A DNA stretch of 64,000 nt from assembly GCF_001467945.1 (NCBI RefSeq), contig NZ_LNYQ01000012.1, forward strand, positions 124,001 to 188,000, given 5' to 3'. A program made the position numbers and the translations under genes. Of this stretch, positions 59,057-64,000 are shown in pieces. How positions within the stretch are numbered: position 1 is the stretch's first letter; every line of letters starts with the position of its first letter. The notes beneath the pieces were generated by a model. The model did not search any database. It saw only the letters and a list, made by a program, of their open reading frames with translations, and had not been told where the DNA came from. The stretch comes from Legionella parisiensis. Lineage in GTDB: Bacteria; Pseudomonadota; Gammaproteobacteria; Legionellales; Legionellaceae.

Positions 59057-59242
59057 ATGGGACTAAGCAGCATCAGCCCTCTTTCATTATTATTAATTCT
59101 AGTTATTGTAATTGCTCTTTTTGGTACTTCCAAATTGAAAACGATAGGCACAGATCTTGGTGAAGCAATTAGAAATTTCCGTAAGGCCTTGAATGAAGAA
59201 CAAACCAATGAACCACCAAAAGAGGATAATAAATCCTCATGA
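59057..59242 (+). CDS. tatA: Twin-arginine translocation protein TatA
   Basis: The protein has 61 residues: one N-terminal membrane helix, the hinge [10 protein letters not shown], then an amphipathic helix ([13 protein letters not shown]) and a charged tail. TatA forms the translocation pore. The start at 59057 has GAGGA upstream and lies just after the ubiB stop. It overlaps tatB by 4 bases. Confidence 0.93.
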   Translation: MGLSSISPLSLLLILVIVIALFGTSKLKTIGTDLGEAIRNFRKALNEEQTNEPPKEDNKSS

Positions 59243-59472
59243 GTGGCGGTGAGCTTCTGGTCATTTTTTGTGTCGCCCTTATTGTATTTGGACCTAAAAA
59301 ACTTCCCATGCTGGCAACACATTTGGGGTTATTAATAAGAAAGCTGAACCAGCTCAAAGCCCAAGCTGCTCTACTCTGGCACCAGCAGCTTAATGCTCTG
59401 CAGTTGCAAGAAAATCAACGCAAGGCGAGGGAAGCAGATGAACAATATAAAAAAGAAGAACACACTTCTTAG
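59239..59472 (+). CDS. tatB: Twin-arginine translocation protein TatB (short)
   Basis: The 77-residue protein has a membrane helix, [14 protein letters not shown] and a charged helical tail. TatB receives substrates with TatC. It is shorter than E. coli TatB (171 residues). The conserved Glu in the membrane helix is seen at GGELLVIF. No tatC follows, so it must be elsewhere; a separated tatC is, as I recall, known in Legionella. Confidence 0.85.
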   Translation: MSGGELLVIFCVALIVFGPKKLPMLATHLGLLIRKLNQLKAQAALLWHQQLNALQLQENQRKAREADEQYKKEEHTS

Positions 59473-59613
59473 TTTTACTGGTGCTTACCTTTGGGAGCTC
59501 GTCACTTTTCCTTTATCATTTTATTCCAGCGTCCCGCGAGTCGTAGGTGATAAATGTACTATTTATTGAATAATGGCATTGCTTGAAGTATTTGAATATA
59601 GAGGAAAGGTTTC

Positions 59614-60507
59614 TCACTGCTCAAATTTTACAATGTTTTTATTGTTCAAATCCTGCCATAACTTTTCTGCAACCGGACCTCGCGCTGGTTTTTGCAATCT
59701 TATTGCGCCCATGGTAATTAATCGTCTATCAAAATGATTTCCTTGCAAGCACTGCAGGCTGCCATCAGCTAATTCGTGGGTAATCATATGTAATGGCAAC
59801 CGCCCCCAACCAAGGCCTGCCACAATGATATCTTTTTTGGCCATAACATCACTTACTGTCCAGCGGCGTGCATGCTCAACAACCCCAAATGAAAAATCAG
59901 ACTGTGATGAGTCGCGCAGAATAACTTGCATGCATTCAGAAAGAGTATCCAAATCACCTAATTGTTTGCTGTAATAGTCGATGAATTCAGGAGATGCTAC
60001 TGCGATTAAAAACTCAGAACGAAGCGGTATCACTTCGACTGCACTCTTGGTGAGCAAATTTTCGCTAATAATCAAGTCTGCTTGATTTCTTAATAAGCGC
60101 TCACAAGCACCACCAAGTGACTCAGTGCGAAAATGAAATTGTGTATTAGGAAAACTGTTAATCCAATGCCGTAATAGATTTTTCAAGCTTGATAAAGGAA
60201 AAAAAACATCGATAGCAATCGTAATATCGCTTTCTGCCTCTGACTGGAGCTGCTCTGCAAATTGGCTAATATTCTTCCAATGGCCAATTAAAGACTGAGC
60301 TCGATGATATAGTTTTTCTCCTTCTATAGTTAATTCAGGTCGATAGTGGCTGCGATCAAACAATACCAAATTGAGTTGCTCCTCCAGTTTTTTTATCGAG
60401 GAAGTGATTGCAGGCTGGGTTTTAAATAAAACTCGCGTTGCCGCGTTAAACCCACCGCATTCAACTACAACAACAAAAACTCGCAGGGCATCAAAATCAA
60501 TATCCAT
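59614..60507 (-). CDS. LysR-family regulator of the isonitrile cluster
   Basis: The 297-residue protein has an N-terminal winged helix-turn-helix (ALRVFVVVVECGGFNAATRVLFKTQPAITSSIKKLEEQL) and a substrate-binding domain. It diverges from pvcA with a 277-base gap, the classic arrangement for a LysR protein that controls the neighbouring operon and itself. The inducer is unknown. Confidence 0.93.
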   Translation of the reverse strand: MDIDFDALRVFVVVVECGGFNAATRVLFKTQPAITSSIKKLEEQLNLVLFDRSHYRPELTIEGEKLYHRAQSLIGHWKNISQFAEQLQSEAESDITIAIDVFFPLSSLKNLLRHWINSFPNTQFHFRTESLGGACERLLRNQADLIISENLLTKSAVEVIPLRSEFLIAVASPEFIDYYSKQLGDLDTLSECMQVILRDSSQSDFSFGVVEHARRWTVSDVMAKKDIIVAGLGWGRLPLHMITHELADGSLQCLQGNHFDRRLITMGAIRLQKPARGPVAEKLWQDLNNKNIVKFEQ

Positions 60508-60784
60508 TAATTTATATTATATAGTTTATTAAAACTTAATATTATCAATTTATAAAGATTTTACCTAATCTGTTTACTCCAATGGATGGTAAAACGATGT
60601 CCAGGGCAGCGAAGCATACCCGAGATCAAATAGAAATAATTTCTACAGCCTTGGTTATGCTCGCTGAATTGGGCTACGTACTTTATCTGTCTCTTGAACA
60701 CGTATATGCCTACGTCCCCGCGGCTTGTCGGCGGGGCGCAGGAATAGAGTTACTTTACCCAGGAAAACAATTTGGAGGCAAAGT
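60508..60784. promoter_or_regulatory. Divergent regulatory region between lysR and pvcA
   Basis: The first 60 bases are very AT-rich and contain one exact PmrA half-site (CTTAATATT, 60535-60543) without a partner. A hairpin with arms CCCCGC (60717-60722) and GCGGGG (60732-60737) lies before pvcA and could act on the transcript. GGAGG lies just before the pvcA start. LysR sites (T-N11-A) were not singled out. Confidence 0.5.
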
Positions 60785-61717
60785 ATGTCAGTGACGATAA
60801 CTCAGAAAACAACAATTGCATTGTTAAAGTTATTGCTCAATCAAAGGCGAGTTAGTGAATTAACCGAAAAACAGTGTTCTGGAGTTTTATGTCCTGAATG
60901 CACTCGTCATCCGCGGAATAAAATTCAACAAGCAGTTACTGAACAAAGAATACTTACTTTAATTCTTCCTGCCTTCCCGGCAAAATCAGCCAACAGGCAG
61001 AAAACCCTGTCAGAAAAACCCGATCGAGGTGAAATTATTGGCTTAAGCAATCTGAATCAACTCTGTCAAAGCATGCAAGAAGCTTATCCAGTAGGAGTAA
61101 AGTTAATTATTTGTTCTGATGGTCGTGTTTTTAATGATTTGGTTTTGGTGAATGATCTGCATGTGGATGTGTACCAAAAAGGAATCCAAAACATCATTAA
61201 GGATTATCAACTAAACCATTTATCGACTTTTTCACTTGATGATGTATATCCCTGTCATAACTATCAAATCATGCGTGAATCATTAATGATCGAGTTTGGA
61301 CAATCTTTAGGCGAATTAAAAAAACACATGGCAACCGCACAGAGTGCACGTTATCAATTTAATGGCATTCATCGTTTTATTGTTGAAGATCAACTTGCTT
61401 TGAAGCCAGGACAAACGAAAAACAAAATACGCCAGGAAGCCAAGCAGATTGCTTATGAGGTAATCCGCCGCTCGAATGCATGGTCAAAATTGCTCGCACA
61501 TTATTTTCCCCAATCTGTACGTTTGTCGATTCACCCACAACCTTGCGGCTCAGAAAAAGTGGGAATTCACTTTCTTCCCGTATCAAATTGCTGGAGCACT
61601 CCCTGGCATAGTGTTTTACTTAAAAATGCGCAAGGATGGCAACTAGTAAAAAAAGAAGAAGCGGAGCGGCTGGGAGCTCGATTAAATGACGATCATTATG
61701 TGTTGGAGGCATGCTAA
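60785..61717 (+). CDS. pvcA: Isocyanide synthase, PvcA/IsnA family
   Basis: Enzymes of this family convert the amino group of tyrosine or tryptophan to an isonitrile using ribulose-5-phosphate. The 310-residue protein has LILPAFPAKSANRQKTL, the hallmark of the DIT1/PvcA family. PVGVKLIICSDGRVFNDLV and RFIVEDQLAL are further conserved parts. The start at 60785 has GGAGG upstream; an ATG at 60725 lies in a repeat-like hairpin. The stop overlaps the preferred pvcB start by one base (TAATG). The amino acid substrate cannot be told from sequence. Confidence 0.95.
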   Translation: MSVTITQKTTIALLKLLLNQRRVSELTEKQCSGVLCPECTRHPRNKIQQAVTEQRILTLILPAFPAKSANRQKTLSEKPDRGEIIGLSNLNQLCQSMQEAYPVGVKLIICSDGRVFNDLVLVNDLHVDVYQKGIQNIIKDYQLNHLSTFSLDDVYPCHNYQIMRESLMIEFGQSLGELKKHMATAQSARYQFNGIHRFIVEDQLALKPGQTKNKIRQEAKQIAYEVIRRSNAWSKLLAHYFPQSVRLSIHPQPCGSEKVGIHFLPVSNCWSTPWHSVLLKNAQGWQLVKKEEAERLGARLNDDHYVLEAC

Positions 61718-62487
61718 TGAATAACTCAAAATTATTTTCCCCATATCTGATCCAAGCAAATACAAATAAAAATTTGACTGTCCTCCCGTTAAAAAAACTC
61801 CTAGCCCAGGTAACTCATCATAAAATTGTCCTTTTACGTGGCTTCAAATCTCTTGAGCGTGATACGTTACTTAATTATTGCCAAAACCAAGCACAATTAC
61901 TTTCTTGGGATTTTGGTCCGGTAATGGAAATGAAAGTAGATAAACAGTCCAAAAACTATTTATTTACTGAGAGTGATGTTCCCTTGCACTGGGACGGAGC
62001 TTTTCATCAAGAGCCTCGTTTTTTACTCTTTAATTGTCTGCAAGCACCTAAGGTTGGAAGCGGTGGCGAAACCATATTTGTAAACACGGAGACGGTTTGG
62101 AAGACTGCAAGCGAATTACAAAAAAATGAATGGCGACACTATTCTCTCTCATTTCATACCGAGAAACTAGCACATTATGGGGGTTCCATTACGCGTAATT
62201 TAATCAATATTCATCCCGATACGAAGCAGGTAATTTTACGCTTTGCTGAACCGGTAGGGGAAGATTATTTAAATCCCGTACACGTCAAAATAATTGGTAA
62301 AAGTGAGGATGAGTCACATGTTATTTTATCCTCTTTAAGCCAGAGCATGCGCAGACTCCAACACCTCTACCAGCACGAATGGCAAGAAGGTGATTTTTTA
62401 CTCGCAGATAATTTCTCTCTCTTACATGGGCGCAATTCATTTCACCGCCATAGTCCAAGACATTTAAGAAGGATCCAAATATTATGA
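61717..62487 (+). CDS. pvcB: Fe(II)/2-oxoglutarate dioxygenase, PvcB/IsnB type
   Basis: PvcB-type enzymes oxidise the PvcA product, typically to a vinyl isonitrile by decarboxylative desaturation. The 256-residue protein is of the TauD family, with iron ligands in LHWDGAFH and the distal His and Arg in LLHGRNSFHRHSPRHLRRIQ. Starting at 61717 puts GGAGG 8 bases upstream; an ATG at 61711 leaves only 2. It overlaps the P450 gene by 4 bases (ATGA). Confidence 0.93.
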   Translation: MNNSKLFSPYLIQANTNKNLTVLPLKKLLAQVTHHKIVLLRGFKSLERDTLLNYCQNQAQLLSWDFGPVMEMKVDKQSKNYLFTESDVPLHWDGAFHQEPRFLLFNCLQAPKVGSGGETIFVNTETVWKTASELQKNEWRHYSLSFHTEKLAHYGGSITRNLINIHPDTKQVILRFAEPVGEDYLNPVHVKIIGKSEDESHVILSSLSQSMRRLQHLYQHEWQEGDFLLADNFSLLHGRNSFHRHSPRHLRRIQIL

Positions 62488-63695
62488 AATCCTATACGTT
62501 AATGCAGCTCAAGCAAACGACAACGCCAGAGCAATTCAGTCATCATTTACGGGAAATGGGGGAGCTATTCTGGTGGGATCCGGGGAAATTTTTTGTTATT
62601 ACCTCTTATCAACTAGCCAAACAAGTACTCACAAGCGAAGATTTCAGTTGTGATCGCTCGCCTTTTTTTATCTCCCGTATGCCCGAAATGAATTTGTCAT
62701 TAATTACTAATTTTTTCAAAGTCGTCAGTCAAATGATGGTCATGAGTGATGCGCCAGAACACACGGCTCGCAGACGGATTTGTTATCATGGATTAAGCAC
62801 CCATTGCCTCCAACAATTAATACCATTGATTCAGCGGACCATAGCAAATTGTCTGGCTGAATTTACTGAAAACCAACCTTTTGACTTTGTAAGCCAACTC
62901 GCACAAAACATTCCCTCGGTAACGCTTGCAGAATTGTTTGCAATTCCCGATAGTGAACGTAATGATTTTTATCATTGGTCCAATAACATGACCCAGTTCT
63001 TTGGCGGCTCTACTAGTTATAAAGATGAAGATGGCATCAAGGTAAATCATAGCGCCCAACAATTATATAATTACTTTTCTGATCTCATGGGTCACCGCCG
63101 GCTTAAGCCAGGAACAGATTTTTTAAGTATCTTATTGGAACATCAAGCTCATTTTGGATTAACTGATGATGAAATCATTTCCCAGGCCATTATGATGCTG
63201 GTTGCCGGTCAGGTAACAACAACGGATCAACTATGTAATAATTTATTTGTTTTGCTCAATGAACCAGGACTCTGGAAGCAGATAAGAAATAACATTGATG
63301 CTCTTGATGCTTATATTGAAGAATGCAACCGTCTTGATCCGGCAGTAACTTTCATTTTTCGGGTAACTAAAAATGAAACTATGCTTGGTGATCAGCTGAT
63401 TAAAAAAGGAAAGGTAATTTTCATATCAACACATGCAATTAATCGTGACCCACACTATTTTAATCATCCGGACACTATAACGCTCGAGAAAAAGCAAACA
63501 CAGCATTTCAGTTATGGTTACGGAAGTCATTTTTGTCTTGGGGCAAAATTGGCGCGTGTTGAAATGCACCACATTTTTAAATCCCTGTTGACGCAGTTCC
63601 CTTCTTTACGTCTTGATGCGAGCAACCCTGCGCAAAGAAAACATCACAGTTTGTCTTTTTCAGGATTTGAACATATGTATTTAAGGACTCATTAA
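62484..63695 (+). CDS. Cytochrome P450 of the isonitrile cluster
   Basis: This is a 403-residue soluble bacterial P450. The haem Cys is residue 351 in FSYGYGSHFCLG, and the ExxR motif is in EECNRLDP. The I-helix reads AGQVTT at 241-246: the usual acidic residue of AGxD/ETT is Val244, so normal oxygen protonation may be altered. It is translated together with pvcB. No ferredoxin gene is in the cluster, so its redox partner is elsewhere. It probably tailors the isonitrile, but the product is not known. Confidence 0.92.
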   Translation: MKSYTLMQLKQTTTPEQFSHHLREMGELFWWDPGKFFVITSYQLAKQVLTSEDFSCDRSPFFISRMPEMNLSLITNFFKVVSQMMVMSDAPEHTARRRICYHGLSTHCLQQLIPLIQRTIANCLAEFTENQPFDFVSQLAQNIPSVTLAELFAIPDSERNDFYHWSNNMTQFFGGSTSYKDEDGIKVNHSAQQLYNYFSDLMGHRRLKPGTDFLSILLEHQAHFGLTDDEIISQAIMMLVAGQVTTTDQLCNNLFVLLNEPGLWKQIRNNIDALDAYIEECNRLDPAVTFIFRVTKNETMLGDQLIKKGKVIFISTHAINRDPHYFNHPDTITLEKKQTQHFSYGYGSHFCLGAKLARVEMHHIFKSLLTQFPSLRLDASNPAQRKHHSLSFSGFEHMYLRTH

Positions 63696-63858
63696 GATGC
63701 TTGTAATAGTCTGTTTGAAGACGCGCCCGGACTGCTATTAAGTTTTTGCTTCCATCCCGCGGCCTATCTGCGTGATGTAGGCATTTAGTTCCCATTATAA
63801 TCCAGTTGCTCACGTTTCCTTTCTTGGGGCATGGTCATGAAAAACTAGAATAAAGTCT

Positions 63859-64000
63859 CTATTCTTTTGCAGCCAATTGCTGCAATGGTTCGCCTGATAA
63901 GCGAAATTGCAATAAATCCGTACGTGGATGCGCCCCTATAAGTTCGAAGAATTCAATGGTTTTTTTATCCCAGGTAAACGCATGTCCTTCCAATCGACAA
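63859..64000 (-). CDS. C-terminal end of a protein of unknown function (partial)
   Basis: A minus-strand frame enters from the right edge and ends at TAG (63861-63859), covering 46 residues that include GHAFTWDKKTIEFFELIGAH and end in QQLAAKE. It looks like coding sequence but matches nothing recognised. It is convergent with the P450 gene, with 163 bases between their stops and no clear terminator. Confidence 0.5.
   Translation of the reverse strand, partial: CRLEGHAFTWDKKTIEFFELIGAHPRTDLLQFRLSGEPLQQLAAKE

Noticed and set aside
60582-60794. 70-residue frame between lysR and pvcA
   Set aside because: It overlaps the GC hairpin and the pvcA ribosome-binding site, and has no start signal or similarity.

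Overview
The window is chromosomal DNA from a gammaproteobacterium, almost certainly a Legionella species. The best marker is the outer-membrane protein at 28847-29824, which looks like the Legionella major outer membrane protein family. Other markers are an AT-rich genome with short intergenic gaps, the metG-rnfB-nth and ubiE-ubiJ-ubiB-tatAB gene orders, and several lineage-specific proteins with membrane hairpins, coiled coils and Glu-rich C-termini of the kind seen in Dot/Icm type IV effectors. The species cannot be named from this sequence alone.

Layout. 1-6340: a truncated secreted RNase T2, a 707-residue membrane/coiled-coil protein of unknown function, a bifunctional mannose-phosphate enzyme, queC, and an Ala-rich membrane protein that has a PmrA-like tandem box upstream and a strong terminator. 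6546-15000: metG-rnfB-nth, a papain-like (YiiX-type) hydrolase, an unknown protein, an ArsB/NhaD-like permease and an internally duplicated VUT-family membrane protein. 15225-23503: glmU, an unknown protein, a type I asparaginase, rppH-ptsP and lgt-thyA. 23562-28762: a minus-strand operon (MidA-like methyltransferase, PTPS-fold protein, priA, thioesterase) diverging from a FolM-like pteridine reductase. 28847-33302: the outer membrane protein, an O-antigen ligase-like protein, a tRNA dihydrouridine synthase and a small helical protein.

33544-40394 is a seven-gene MoxR/Bat operon: AAA ATPase, DUF58, DUF4381, two VWA proteins, a TPR protein carrying twelve copies of a 15-bp repeat, and BatD. 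40544-41782 encodes a second hairpin/coiled-coil protein resembling the first. 42046-46359 is mnmG-rsmG-parA-parB, an order usually found near the replication origin. 47139-53194 encodes a caa3-type cytochrome oxidase with a four-haem cytochrome c upstream. 53325-59472 holds an ArgO-like exporter, DUF1841, a DUF2975/XRE pair, and the ubiquinone and Tat genes.

59614-63695 is a compact isonitrile-type biosynthetic locus: a LysR regulator divergent from pvcA, pvcB and a cytochrome P450. It is the most obvious specialised-metabolism system in the window. The P450 lacks the usual I-helix acid, so its chemistry may be unusual. The other leads are the PmrA-like box in front of a gene with highly-expressed-type codon use, the duplicated VUT protein, the PTPS-fold protein that keeps its metal ligands but lacks the usual catalytic residues, and the pair of hairpin/coiled-coil proteins. 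No CRISPR array, insertion sequence, tRNA or rRNA was recognised.
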